A stretch of DNA of 35,690 bases from a bacterium (GCA_021827985.1 JAKATL010000028.1:1-35690), one strand, 5' to 3'; shown: positions 7,754-15,380, counted from the stretch's first letter. Numbers and translations are program-made. Notes: generated from the letters alone by a model not told the origin.

Positions 7754-8608
7754 GTGCTCAGGAGGGGCCGGCCGCGCCCGCCACGGGTGCGCCAGCTCTG
7801 GGCTGCGGACCGGGATGAGGTCGAGGCGTGCCTCGGTCAAAGTCCCTTGGAGAACGTGTTCCTGCGCAGCGAGGTGCGCCGAGGAGCGCTCCGCGACGGC
7901 ATCATCTTGGGAGTCCAGCGGTCGGGCGAGCGCCGGGTGCGCGGAGTCGCTCTCAGAGGGCCGCTCCTGGTGCCCTGGGCACCGCAGCCACCCGACCTGG
8001 CCGCCCTGGCGGAGGCCCTGCGCCCCACCTTGCACCGGGTCCAGTTGATCGTCGGGCCCAAGGACCAGGTGGAACGGCTGCAGCGTCTTTGCGAGGGGGA
8101 CCTCCGCCCGGTCCGCCTGCTGCGCGGCGAGCAGCCCCATTACGCGGTGACCGCGGGGCAGCTTCGCCCCATGCCCGGACCACCAGCCCCCCTGCGGCTG
8201 GCTCGTGTCCAGGATCTGGAGCGGGTCGCTCAGGCCGGTGCGGCCATGCACCAGGAGGAGATGGGCTTCAATCCCCTGGAGCTCGACCCGGTCGGCTGGA
8301 GGGAGCGGGTGGTGACTGCCATCCGGCGGGGGTGGGTGTACCTCTGGGAGGAGGACGGGAGGATCATCTTCAAGGCGGAGTGCTCGGCGGTGACCCCCGA
8401 GGCGGTCCAGATCCAGGGCGTGTGGACCGACCCCGAGCTCCGCGGCCAGGGCCGGGCGTCCGCCGGGATGGCCGAGGTCTGCCGGCAGCTCCTCGCCAGC
8501 ACCGCCACCGTGACCTTGTTCGTCAACGACTTCAACCTGCCCGCCATCCGGGTCTACGAGAAGGTGGGCTTCACCCGCATCGGGACCATGCGCTCGGTGC
8601 TCTTCTGA
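7754..8608 (+). CDS. GNAT acetyltransferase with N-terminal DUF4081-like domain
   Basis: 284 residues. The C-terminal half (about 160-284) is a GNAT domain: VQIQGVWTDPELRGQGRASA is the acetyl-CoA pyrophosphate loop (R/Q-x-x-G-x-G/A), followed by a helix and the NDFNLPAIRVYEKVGFTRIG end strand. The N-terminal half (SPLENVFLRSEV, GVALRGPLLVPW, HRVQLIVGPKDQVERLQ) matches the DUF4081 module found before GNAT domains in many actinobacterial proteins, together with the HQEEMGFNPLELDPVGW linker. Substrate unknown. The GTG start has no Shine-Dalgarno but a -10 box 6 nt before it. Divergent from argC; the shared 65-bp region holds the ARG box, so ArgR might touch both, though the known pathway gives this gene no role. 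Confidence 0.8.
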   Translation: MLRRGRPRPPRVRQLWAADRDEVEACLGQSPLENVFLRSEVRRGALRDGIILGVQRSGERRVRGVALRGPLLVPWAPQPPDLAALAEALRPTLHRVQLIVGPKDQVERLQRLCEGDLRPVRLLRGEQPHYAVTAGQLRPMPGPPAPLRLARVQDLERVAQAGAAMHQEEMGFNPLELDPVGWRERVVTAIRRGWVYLWEEDGRIIFKAECSAVTPEAVQIQGVWTDPELRGQGRASAGMAEVCRQLLASTATVTLFVNDFNLPAIRVYEKVGFTRIGTMRSVLF

Positions 8609-8629
8609 GCCGGGGCTATGCGACGCCCC

Positions 8630-9577
8630 TCAGGCGCCCTCAGCCAGGGCCTGGGCGGGCCGCCGGCGACGGGCCAGCGCCGGCCCGCTCACCATGAGCA
8701 CCACCCCGACCGTGATCATCGCCGCTGCCGCCACCGTTCCCAGCGTCAGCCCCTGCCCCAGGACCACCCATCCGAGCACGATCGCCACCAGTGGGTTGAC
8801 GTAGGCGTAGGTGGCGACGGTGGTGGTGGGAAGGCTGGCGAGCGCGAACACGTAGCAGGAGTAGCCGAGAAGCGATCCCCCGACCACCAGCCACCCGAAG
8901 GCCAGAACCGTCGCCGGTCCGACCTGCTGGATGTGGAACTGATGCAGCTCGCCGGTGGCCGCTCCCAGCGCCACCAGGCCCACGCCACCCGCCAGCATCT
9001 CCAGCGCCGAGGCCTGGAGGAGGCTGCGGGGGAGGGGCGCGGTCCGGGAATACAGCGACCCCGCGGCCCAGAGGAGTGAGGAGAGGAGCAGCGCGGCGGC
9101 GAAGACCGGCTGGAGACGCCCGCCCGAACCGGGTCCGGCCAGCACCGCGACCCCGGCCAGACCCACCGCAACGCCGGCCCAGCCCAATAAACCGGGACCC
9201 GCAGCGCGGTTGAGGACCACCGCCAGGATCGCCATCCAGAGGGGCACGGTGGCGATCATGAGCGCCGCCATACCCGACGGCACGCGGAGCTCAGCCCAGC
9301 TGACCAGTCCGTTGGCTCCCAGCAGCAGCAGTGCCCCGACCACCGCCGCCGACCGCACCTCCCGAAGGCTGGGCCGGTGGTGACCGGGAGCCGTCCTCCC
9401 GGCGACCAGGTACAGGATCACTCCGGCGACAAGGAAGCGGCTGCCGGCCATGAGAAAGGGGGGAACTCCTCTCACCGCCACCTGGATCGCGGTGAAGGTG
9501 GACCCCCACATGAAGTAGACGACCACCAGCGCCGCCCAGGCGACCAGCCAGCGAGACCCACGAAGTTTGCTGAACAT
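8630..9577 (-). CDS. EamA/DMT-family transporter (YedA/RhaT type)
   Basis: Integral membrane protein of 315 residues with about ten hydrophobic segments arranged as two EamA repeats of five helices, the standard drug/metabolite transporter plan. The first helix contains VYFMWGSTFTAI and the repeat end YAYVNPLVAIVLGWVVLGQ is typical of the family. A basic tail (RRRRP) is cytoplasmic. The substrate cannot be read from sequence; DMT proteins divergent from an Lrp/AsnC gene are often amino acid or metabolite exporters, which fits the neighbour starting at 9652. Starts at the ATG at 9577; converges on the GNAT gene with 21 bp between stops. Confidence 0.85.
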   Translation of the reverse strand: MFSKLRGSRWLVAWAALVVVYFMWGSTFTAIQVAVRGVPPFLMAGSRFLVAGVILYLVAGRTAPGHHRPSLREVRSAAVVGALLLLGANGLVSWAELRVPSGMAALMIATVPLWMAILAVVLNRAAGPGLLGWAGVAVGLAGVAVLAGPGSGGRLQPVFAAALLLSSLLWAAGSLYSRTAPLPRSLLQASALEMLAGGVGLVALGAATGELHQFHIQQVGPATVLAFGWLVVGGSLLGYSCYVFALASLPTTTVATYAYVNPLVAIVLGWVVLGQGLTLGTVAAAAMITVGVVLMVSGPALARRRRPAQALAEGA

Positions 9578-9641
9578 CTGTAAGTGTGCACTCCGGCCGT
9601 CCTAAGTAACCACGGCAATACTACCACCCGAGCTTCGAAAC

Positions 9642-9652
9642 TTGTGGCACAA
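9642..9652. promoter_or_regulatory. Perfect palindrome at the start of the Lrp/AsnC gene
   Basis: TTGTGGCACAA is an 11-bp perfect inverted repeat around one base, ending on the A of the ATG at 9652 and inside the divergent promoter region shared with the exporter gene. Such a position fits an autoregulatory site for the Lrp-type protein; the short length means chance is possible. Confidence 0.35.
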
Positions 9653-10116
9653 TGGCGGCGATGGACGACATCGATAAGCGCCTGCTCAGCCTGCTCACCC
9701 TGAAGGGGCGGATAACGCTGGCAGGCCTGGGCGAGGCCGTGGGGCTCTCGGCCCCGGCCGTGCATGACCGGGTCCACCGGCTGGAGGACAGCGGCGTGAT
9801 CCGGGGATATGCCGCCCTGCTGGACCCCGACCAGCTGGGCTTGGGGACCGCGGCGATGGTCTCGATGACCCTGGGAGGCGATCCCGCGGCCCGCCAGGAG
9901 CTGGAGCTGCGGCTGGCCGAGGATCCGAGGGTCCTGGAGCTGCACGAGGTCGCCGGCGACGACTGCTATGTGGCCAAGGTGCGAGTGAGCTCCCCCAAGG
10001 CGCTAGCGGCGTTCCTGGCCGAGCTCCGGCTGGGCTTCCCGGGGCTCACCACCCGCTCGCTGATGGTTCTGCGGTCGTGTTTCGAGAAACCGCTCGGGCC
10101 GGGTGCCGCGGACTGA
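9652..10116 (+). CDS. Lrp/AsnC-family transcription regulator
   Basis: 154 residues. N-terminal winged helix: MDDIDKRLLSLLTLKGRIT, then LGEAVGLSAPAVHDRVHRLE as the HTH and the SGVIRGYAALLDPDQLG wing/linker. The C-terminal RAM (ligand-binding, ferredoxin-like) domain runs from about residue 65, with VLELHEVAGDDCYVAKVRV and a final strand ending VLRSCFEKP. Feast/famine regulators bind amino acids and often control a neighbouring exporter; here the divergent EamA gene is the obvious target. Two in-frame ATGs, 9652 and 9661, are possible; the second gives the more usual MDxxDxxLL N-terminus. Confidence 0.9.
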   Translation: MAAMDDIDKRLLSLLTLKGRITLAGLGEAVGLSAPAVHDRVHRLEDSGVIRGYAALLDPDQLGLGTAAMVSMTLGGDPAARQELELRLAEDPRVLELHEVAGDDCYVAKVRVSSPKALAAFLAELRLGFPGLTTRSLMVLRSCFEKPLGPGAAD

Positions 10117-10518
10117 AGCACCAGAGTCCGCGCACGGGACAGAGCTGTCCGGCGCCGACGGCGAGTGGACGGGCCATGACCTGATCTGTCGTCTCCGAAC
10201 TCCGGTGGGAAGCTTGAGCGATGGCGGCCGGAACGCATTGGCAAACAGCCACGGGGCGTTCAGGAGCCGTGCTCGTCAGTCCGCACCCCGCAGATCCTGA
10301 GCGGCGTTCCTCACCCGCGGCGCGGGTGGTGACGGCTCATGCCGGGGCGGTAGACGCCGAACTCGGCGTCGTTCTCGGGGATAGTGGCAGCTCGCGGGCT
10401 GAGCGCGTGCGCCAATGAGGGTTGGGGAGCACCGTGGAGCCCGAGGGCGGAGGCCGCCAAACAGGAAAGCTGGGCCTCACCCCCTAGGCTCGCCGATGAG
10501 AAACTGCGAGGCTAGATG
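10117..10518. other. 402-bp gap without a recognisable gene
   Basis: No frame shows the G/C third-position pattern of the neighbours. A GC hairpin CACCCGC-GGC-GCGGGTG lies at 10312-10328 without a following T run, so it is at most a weak transcription stop for the Lrp gene. The gap begins the stretch of decayed sequence that continues to 12557. Confidence 0.5.
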
Positions 10519-11119
10519 ATGAACTCTGTCGCGGTTCTTTCCGACATTCATGGCGTGCCGCCGGTCCTTGATGCCGTGCTCGCTGAACCGGGGATTGCCG
10601 GTGCTGATCTGGTGGTCGTCACCGGCGATCACGCGTCCGGGTCCCAGCCCAACGCCGTCCTGGAACGGCTGGTCGCTCTCGGCGATCGTGTAGTGCTCGT
10701 GAGGGGCAACGCCGACCGGGAGCTTGTTGCCCTGCTCGCGGCCAAACGATCGAGATCCCGGATGAGGTGACTCCGTGGGCGGCTGCCCAGCTGTCGCCGG
10801 AGCACGTCGAACTTCTTGCCTCGTTGCCCCACCCGGTGACCCTTGAGGTCGAAGGTTTCGGTCCGGTCGTCTTCTGCCATGGCACACCTCGCGATGACGA
10901 GGAGGTTGTCCTGGTCGATACCCGTCTAGATCGCTGGGCTGAAGCCTTCGCCGAGCTGCCGGACGAGGTCCCGACGGTGGTGTGCGGGCACATACACATG
11001 CCCTTCATCCGGCTCGTCGACCGGCGGCTCGTCATCAACCCCGGGAGCATCGGCATGCCATGCGGCCGTCCTGGGGGGAACTGGGCCATGTTGCGCGGGG
11101 GCACGGTCACCGCTTCCCC
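10519..11119 (+). pseudogene. Metallophosphoesterase (YfcE/DR1281-like), frameshifted and 3'-truncated
   Basis: All five calcineurin-like metal motifs can be read, but in two frames. Frame 1 from the ATG at 10519 (GAGG 7 nt upstream) gives SDIHGVPP, VVTGDHASG and VRGNADRE, then hits a stop at 10768. From about 10746 the protein continues in the -1 frame as TIEIPDEVTPWAAAQLSPEH with CHGTPRDD and CGHIHMPF, then NPGSIGMPCGRPGGNWAML. The simplest cause is loss of one A in the AAA run at 10744-10746; a sequencing error is possible. The C-terminus after NWAML loses family character where the transposase fragment begins. Such enzymes hydrolyse phosphodiesters or phosphomonoesters. Probably inactive. 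Confidence 0.75.
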
Positions 11120-11317
11120 TCGCGTGGCTTACCGACGCGCGACATCGAAGCGCACCTGGCCGAGATCTACGGCGTCAGGGTCGGCCGCGACCTGATCAGC
11201 CGTGTCACCGACGCGGTGATAAACGACGTCAGGGAGCGCCAGAAGCGGCCACTCCGCGATGTCCACGCGATGGTCTTCCCCGATGCGCTCGTCCTCAGGA
11301 TCCGCGAGGACGGTCAG
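11120..11317 (+). mobile_element. Fragment of an IS256-family (mutator-type) transposase
   Basis: In frame, about 66 codons read SRGLPTRDIEAHLAEIYGV, DLISRVTDAVINDVRERQKR and [16 protein letters not shown], the central region of IS256/mutator transposases, in which the FxDA-like segment holds the first catalytic Asp. Both ends are missing: the left side joins the broken phosphoesterase, and the right side stops within a few bases of the O-methyltransferase stop codon at 11314. No terminal inverted repeats were found. An old remnant of a transposition or recombination event. Confidence 0.8.
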
Positions 11318-11907
11318 GTCTTCTTGCGGCAGACCAGCTCACCTTTGCCGATCGGGACGACGAGAGCGTCGATGCGCGTATCGGCGAGAGCGGCCTCCAG
11401 CATGGGCTGCAGCGTCTCCCTGTGGCTGATCGCGTTGTCAGCTATCAACACGCCGCCTGGGACAAGGAGTGGTACAACAATGTTGTAGCAGGCCTCATAC
11501 GCTTCTTTCTCCGCGTCGAGGAAGCAAAACCCCACATGCTCTAATCCGTCCGAGTGATTGGTGAAGTCACCCTCGACGAGTCGGACCACGTCGTCTACGC
11601 CGGCTCGCGCGAAGGTCTCGCGGGCCAGGGCCACCTTCTCCGGCAGTGTCTCGAAGGTCGTCAGGGTGCTCCCTCTCTCCCGGCAGGCGAGCGACAGCCA
11701 GAGTGCCGAGTAGCCCGCGCTGGTCCCGATTTCGATCCATGCGCCGTCAGGGCTCGACGCTGCCCCAAGCGCAAGGAAGCGTCCGGTTTCTGGAGGGATC
11801 TGCCGGAGCCGCGCGACGTGGGGAGTGCCGTCGATGCGGTCGGCTCCGTCACGGAGCTCGAGCTCATGCATGCGCTCAAGCACTTCCGGCGGGATTTCGT
11901 GGAACAT
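11314..11907 (-). CDS. Class I SAM-dependent O-methyltransferase (family 3, CCoAOMT-like)
   Basis: 197 residues. SAM motif I is [18 protein letters not shown]; motif [22 protein letters not shown]; the metal/substrate region [18 protein letters not shown] and [14 protein letters not shown] carries the Asp and Asp-Asn residues that bind a divalent cation in catechol/caffeoyl-CoA type enzymes. The substrate is unknown. The ATG at 11907 is followed by the [17 protein letters not shown]-terminal helix. The stop codon lies within the right edge of the IS256-family fragment, so the last residues ([11 protein letters not shown]) could have been altered by that join, although they look like the usual C-terminal strand. 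Confidence 0.85.
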   Translation of the reverse strand: MFHEIPPEVLERMHELELRDGADRIDGTPHVARLRQIPPETGRFLALGAASSPDGAWIEIGTSAGYSALWLSLACRERGSTLTTFETLPEKVALARETFARAGVDDVVRLVEGDFTNHSDGLEHVGFCFLDAEKEAYEACYNIVVPLLVPGGVLIADNAISHRETLQPMLEAALADTRIDALVVPIGKGELVCRKKT

Positions 11908-12557
11908 CTTGGCCCCCGTGTCGGTTGGCGAGATGCTGGTCGTGTCCCGACTCTGCTGTAAAAGCGAGCCGCTAGCCGCTAGCCTGTCTTGGTCACTCTA
12001 GGCGATAAACTCCGTCGTGGTCAAGGTCTGCTTGGTCGCTGCCAGGCGCGGGAGCAGCTAGCGGTCGAGGTCGGTGAGGCCGAGGCCGCGGCGTTGGCCT
12101 TGCGGGTCCGGGGACAGACTGGGTGACCGCTTGGTGAGGTGGCGCTCAGCCTCAGCGAGCGGGCCGAGGGGGAAACCGTGAGCCGCTTCAGGAGTTCTTC
12201 ATGGTTGGTCTCTTCCGGGGCTGTGCGGCGGCCCGAGCCGCGCTCGCGGTGGTGGCAGAGGTCTCATCACTGCGCCCCCAAGTCGGACGCGAGCCGCTGC
12301 CCCGCAGCCCGGGACAGCGGCACGACATGCCGTTTCGGACTCGCTGGGGGGACGTCGTCGAGTTGAAGAGCCAGCTGTCAGGTGGTTCGGGCACACTCCT
12401 CGAAATGCGCGCTCCGGACGGATCGGGGGAACGGGCATGACCGTACCGGCCGCGGCCGGGAATCAAGCCGCGCCGGGGCTGGGCCCCCGGTGGCGCCCGG
12501 GTTGGCCGGGCTACCAGAGGGACCGACGTAGCCCGCAGGGGCGGCAACCACGGCCGC
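11908..12557. other. 650-bp stretch without a recognisable gene
   Basis: Several short open frames exist on both strands but none resembles a known family. Near 11970-11985 the sequence GCTAGC occurs twice in a row (GCTAGCcGCTAGC), a near-palindrome in the presumed promoter region of the methyltransferase. A 43-codon frame from a TTG near 11993 ends at a TGA near 12125 and has Ala/Glu-rich coding-like character (REQLAVEVGEAEAAALALRV) but no match I recognise. Probably eroded accessory DNA. Confidence 0.45.
12495..12511 (-). terminator. GC hairpin downstream of the TPR gene
   Basis: GCCCGG-GTTGG-CCGGGC forms a 6-bp stem with a 5-nt loop about 47 nt after the stop of the TPR gene (minus strand). 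There is no T run after it, so termination strength is doubtful. Confidence 0.3.
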
Positions 12558-13418
12558 TCAGAACTCCTCCTCTTCCTCCTCCATGTCGTCATCGTCGTCG
12601 ACCACTGGATCGTCGGCCTCGTCGCCGTCCTCAAACTCGCCGAAGCCCTCGTCGAGCTCGGTGCGGACGGGGGCGGTCCCGACCAGCTCCTGGTCGTCGT
12701 CGTCCACCTGGATCGGCTCGGAGTCCCGGGCCAGCAGCGCCTCCTTGGCGTAGGGCCGGTACTCGGCCTCGCGCCCCTTGCGGACGGGGAACGCCACCGT
12801 CCCCACCGCTTCCGGGGCCTGGTGTACCTCACGGATGAGCAGGTTGACCGCGGCTCCCTCCAGCCTCACCACGCCCGCCTGATACCGGTTCCCCAGCGAG
12901 ACCAGGTGGCGCAGACGCTGGGCCAGCCGCGGCTCAAGAGCCCCCAGGGACACCCCCCTGAGGGTCCGCACGACCACCTCGCCATCTCCCAGCTCCAACT
13001 CCACCGGATCCCCGGCGGCGACCTGTGCCGGGTCCACCCGGGCCGGGGGTGAGATGCGGGTCATGGTGGTCTTGCCCGGTTCCTCTGTGAAGAACCGCGG
13101 AGGAAGGGAGGCCTCACCCGGCACGGCGGCGGCGCGACCCTCCATCAGCTCGTCCAGCTTGGAGAGCTGGCGCTTGGCGATCTGGTTCAGAGGATTGAGC
13201 GCCAGGGCGCGCCGGTAGGCCTCCTGGGCCGCTTCGAAGCGGCCGGTCTCGATGAGGGCCTTGCCCAGGCGATTGGCGGTCTCCTCATCCTCTCCGAACC
13301 GCTCCTGGATCTCCAGGTTGGCGCTCACCGCCTCCTCCCAGCGGGCCGAAAGAGCCATCTGGACGGCGTCCTGCACCAGTTCCAGCTTGGTCCGGGCGTG
13401 GTCGCCTACGTCGGACAC
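12558..13418 (-). CDS. TPR protein with extremely acidic C-terminal tail, function unknown
   Basis: 286 residues, no signal peptide. Residues about 15-95 form two or three tetratricopeptide-like helical pairs (ALSARWEEAVSANLEIQERF; ANRLGKALIETGRFEAAQEA; YRRALALNPLNQIAKRQL). The middle part, about 125-225, is a beta-rich unknown domain (PVELELGDGEVVVRTLRGVS). The last 45 residues are nearly all acidic with long Asp/Glu runs (DDDDDMEEEEEEF), a feature of proteins that bind basic partners or shed nucleic acid. GTG start with AGGAGG 7 nt upstream. Divergent from parA with a 178-bp shared control region, so the two may work together; that is inference. Similar TPR-plus-unknown proteins occur in high-GC bacteria, but I do not recognise a named family. 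Confidence 0.75.
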   Translation of the reverse strand: MSDVGDHARTKLELVQDAVQMALSARWEEAVSANLEIQERFGEDEETANRLGKALIETGRFEAAQEAYRRALALNPLNQIAKRQLSKLDELMEGRAAAVPGEASLPPRFFTEEPGKTTMTRISPPARVDPAQVAAGDPVELELGDGEVVVRTLRGVSLGALEPRLAQRLRHLVSLGNRYQAGVVRLEGAAVNLLIREVHQAPEAVGTVAFPVRKGREAEYRPYAKEALLARDSEPIQVDDDDQELVGTAPVRTELDEGFGEFEDGDEADDPVVDDDDDMEEEEEEF

Positions 13419-13432
13419 TGCGCTGCCTCCTG

Positions 13433-13444
13433 CAAACTAGTTTG
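13433..13444. repeat. Perfect 12-bp palindrome CAAACTAGTTTG
   Basis: CAAACTAGTTTG is fully self-complementary and AT-rich in a GC-rich setting. It lies 15 nt before the start of the TPR gene, immediately upstream of its ribosome binding site, and could be an operator; no regulator can be named. Confidence 0.4.
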
Positions 13445-13529
13445 AAGTGGGGTTCCGGGAGCGAGAGCGGCCGCTGGGCCCGGTCCGCGCCCAATTCGAC
13501 CACGCGACCCCCGCCCACCGGGGCCGCCA

Positions 13530-13535
13530 TATGAT
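13530..13535 (+). promoter_or_regulatory. -10 box upstream of parA
   Basis: TATGAT (5 of 6 to consensus) lies 61 nt before the parA ATG in the divergent region. No clear -35. It would give a leader of about 55 nt. Confidence 0.4.
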
Positions 13536-13596
13536 AGCGGCAGCGCGCACCCGTTTCGGCCGCTGACACGGCCGGGCGCCGCAGGGTCCCTCTGTC

Positions 13597-14403
13597 ATGT
13601 CCTCGAACCATCACCCCACCTCCGAGCCCCAGGTCTTTGCCGTGGCCAACCAGAAGGGAGGCGTGGGGAAGACCACCACGGCCGTCAACCTGGGGGCGGC
13701 GCTCTCCGAGCGTGGCGCCCGGGTGCTCTGCATCGACCTCGATCCCCAGGGCCACCTCACGGTCAATATGGGAGTGGCCAAGCCGGACGACCTGCGCCTC
13801 ACGGTGTACGACGTGCTCTGCGAGCACAACGTCACCGCTGCGGACGTGCGCCTCTACTCACCCGGGGTGGACGTCGACTTCCTCCCGGCCAACGTGGAGC
13901 TGGCGGGCGCCGAGCTCCAGCTGGTGACGGAGATCGGCCGGGAGTCGGTGCTCCGCGAGAAGCTGCACCCCATCCGGCACGAGTACGACTTCATGATCAT
14001 CGACTGCCCCCCGTCACTGGGGCTGCTTTCGATCAATGCCCTGGTGGCGGCCACCGAGGTGATCATCCCCCTGCAGTGCGAGTACTTTGGCATGAAGGGC
14101 ATGGAGCAGTTGCAGCGGACCATCGACCGGGTACGCACCAAGCTGAATCCCCGGCTGCGCATCCACGGCATCCTCCCCACCATCCACAAGGGGAGGACGG
14201 TGCACGCCAACGAGGTGCTGCGCGACGTGACCGAGCACTTCGGGGAGCTGGTGTACCCCTTCCAGGTGGGGGACAGCATCCGCTTCGCGGAGTGCCCGCT
14301 GGCGGGGCAGTCGATCCTCCAGTACGCCAGGGACTCGGACGGGGCCGCGGCCTATCGGAGCCTGGCCGAGCAGGTGATGGCCCAGACCCAGGAGAGGAAG
14401 TGA
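13597..14403 (+). CDS. ParA/Soj-type ATPase
   Basis: 268 residues. Deviant Walker A NQKGGVGKTTTAVNLG with signature Lys at about 20 and P-loop Lys at 25; Walker A' LCIDLDPQGH; Walker B YDFMIIDCPPSLG. The C-terminal part (GILPTIHKGRTVHANEVLRD, then FAECPLAGQSILQYARDS) is standard for chromosomal/plasmid ParA and Soj. Such ATPases form ATP-dependent dimers on the nucleoid and move cargo through a partner that stimulates hydrolysis. No parB gene or parS-like repeat lies next to it; instead a 112-residue unknown gene follows after one base. It may therefore be an orphan ParA that positions another cargo. ATG start; Shine-Dalgarno weak (AGGG about 12 nt upstream). Confidence 0.9.
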   Translation: MSSNHHPTSEPQVFAVANQKGGVGKTTTAVNLGAALSERGARVLCIDLDPQGHLTVNMGVAKPDDLRLTVYDVLCEHNVTAADVRLYSPGVDVDFLPANVELAGAELQLVTEIGRESVLREKLHPIRHEYDFMIIDCPPSLGLLSINALVAATEVIIPLQCEYFGMKGMEQLQRTIDRVRTKLNPRLRIHGILPTIHKGRTVHANEVLRDVTEHFGELVYPFQVGDSIRFAECPLAGQSILQYARDSDGAAAYRSLAEQVMAQTQERK

Positions 14404-14404
14404 G

Positions 14405-14743
14405 ATGGCGTTCAAGCGCGCCAGTCTGAGCGGCTCGGCCCAGCTCTTCCAGCCCACCAGGGTGCCACCCCGCGAGGCCCCGGAGGACCCGGTGGACCCG
14501 GACGCCGCCATGCGGCCGGAAGAGTATTCCCTTCCCCTGGTCACCGAGGCTGTACCGGAGGTGGTGCCCCAGGGGCATCTTTACCGCCTCACCGACGAGG
14601 AGGTGGAGACTCTGGTGGCGGCGCTGCAGCACGCCAAGTTCCCGCACTCCTACCAGCGGCTGCCCAAGCCCCCGCTGGAGGAGTTCGAGCAGCTGGAGGC
14701 GCTGCGACAGAAGCTGGTGGACCAGCGGGGACAGCGCCTCTGA
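14405..14743 (+). CDS. Small protein coupled to ParA, unknown function
   Basis: 112 residues, starting one base after the parA stop, so certainly co-translated. The N-terminus MAFKRASLSGSAQLF is short, basic and unstructured; a Pro/Glu/Asp-rich middle follows; the C-terminal half is helical and charged (LTDEEVETLVAALQHAKF, then LEEFEQLEALRQKLVDQRGQ). In ParA systems the ATPase-activating partner (ParB, McdB, similar adaptors) often carries such a basic N-terminal tail that contacts ParA. That analogy and the gene order suggest a ParA partner or cargo adaptor. No family recognised from sequence; the coding call rests on position, the strong third-position GC and the overlap with the next gene. 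Confidence 0.7.
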   Translation: MAFKRASLSGSAQLFQPTRVPPREAPEDPVDPDAAMRPEEYSLPLVTEAVPEVVPQGHLYRLTDEEVETLVAALQHAKFPHSYQRLPKPPLEEFEQLEALRQKLVDQRGQRL

Positions 14744-15354
14744 GCACGGAGCCGGCCCGGCCCCGCCTCAAGATCGCCCGGGTCCGGGTCACGGGCACTC
14801 AGGATTCGAACTGCTATGTGGTCGCCTGCGCCCGCAGCGGCGCAGCGGTGGTGATCGACCCCGGTGCCGAGGCAGAGAAGGTGGTGGCGCAATGCCAGGG
14901 GTTGGAGGTGATGCACATCGTGCTCACCCACGGCCATCGCAATCATGCCGGGGCCAAGGACCAGGTCAAAGAGGCGGTGGGCGGGGTCACCGCCATGAGC
15001 CTGCAGGATGCCACGGGCTACCTGCGCTCCGCGGAGCGATACCTGCAGGATGGGGACCTTCTCCCCTTCGGCGATTTCGAGCTGGAGGTCCTGGCCACCC
15101 CCGGGCACAGCCCTGGCAGCCTCTGCTTCAAGGTGGGCAACCACCTCTTCACCGGCGACACCCTGCGCCAGGGCGACATCGGTCCCACCAACCTCCCCGA
15201 CCAGGACCTGGCTCGCCAGCTGACCTCGGTGCTCTCCAGGCTGCTCACCCTTGCGGAGAACACGGTGGTCTACCCCGGACACGGCCCCACCACCACCGTG
15301 GGCCAGGAGCGCATCTCCAACGTGGCGGTGGAGATGCTGCGCCGGGCCCGATGA
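14740..15354 (+). CDS. Metallo-beta-lactamase-fold hydrolase (glyoxalase II-like), apparent CTG start
   Basis: Metal-binding pattern in order: THGHRNH (His64, His66, Asn68, His69), GHSPGSLCF (His123), FTGDTL (Asp140), YPGHGPTTT (His181). Asn replaces the Asp of the canonical HxHxDH, which normally binds the second metal. The family's first strand, LKIARVRVTGTQDSNCYVV, lies upstream of the first ATG/GTG/TTG in frame (GTG 14818). The only plausible start that keeps it is CTG at 14740, overlapping the previous stop as CTGA; this gives 204 residues, normal for the family. Starting at 14818 would remove the strand. Likely a thioester or similar hydrolase; substrate unknown. Confidence 0.8.
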   Translation: MSTEPARPRLKIARVRVTGTQDSNCYVVACARSGAAVVIDPGAEAEKVVAQCQGLEVMHIVLTHGHRNHAGAKDQVKEAVGGVTAMSLQDATGYLRSAERYLQDGDLLPFGDFELEVLATPGHSPGSLCFKVGNHLFTGDTLRQGDIGPTNLPDQDLARQLTSVLSRLLTLAENTVVYPGHGPTTTVGQERISNVAVEMLRRAR

Positions 15355-15374
15355 AGGCCCTGGAAGCCAGCTCC

Positions 15375-15380
15375 TACACT
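15375..15380 (+). promoter_or_regulatory. -10 box directly before the DUF503 gene
   Basis: TACACT ends 6 nt before the ATG at 15387, inside the short gap after the MBL gene. It suggests an internal, leaderless transcript for DUF503-lgt-helicase. Confidence 0.45.

Noticed and set aside
10741..10770. Programmed -1 frameshift in the metallophosphoesterase
   Set aside because: The site CCAAACG is not a canonical slippery heptamer in the reading frame, no downstream pseudoknot is evident, and the gene is also truncated by the transposase fragment, so a simple mutation is more likely.
12590..12605. GTCGTC/CTCCTC repeats as microsatellite or CRISPR-like repeats
   Set aside because: They encode the Asp/Glu tail of the TPR protein; no spacers or regular units are present.
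14802..14815. GGATTCGAACTGC, resembling a tRNA T-arm
   Set aside because: No acceptor or anticodon stems fit around it, and it lies in the coding start of the MBL gene.
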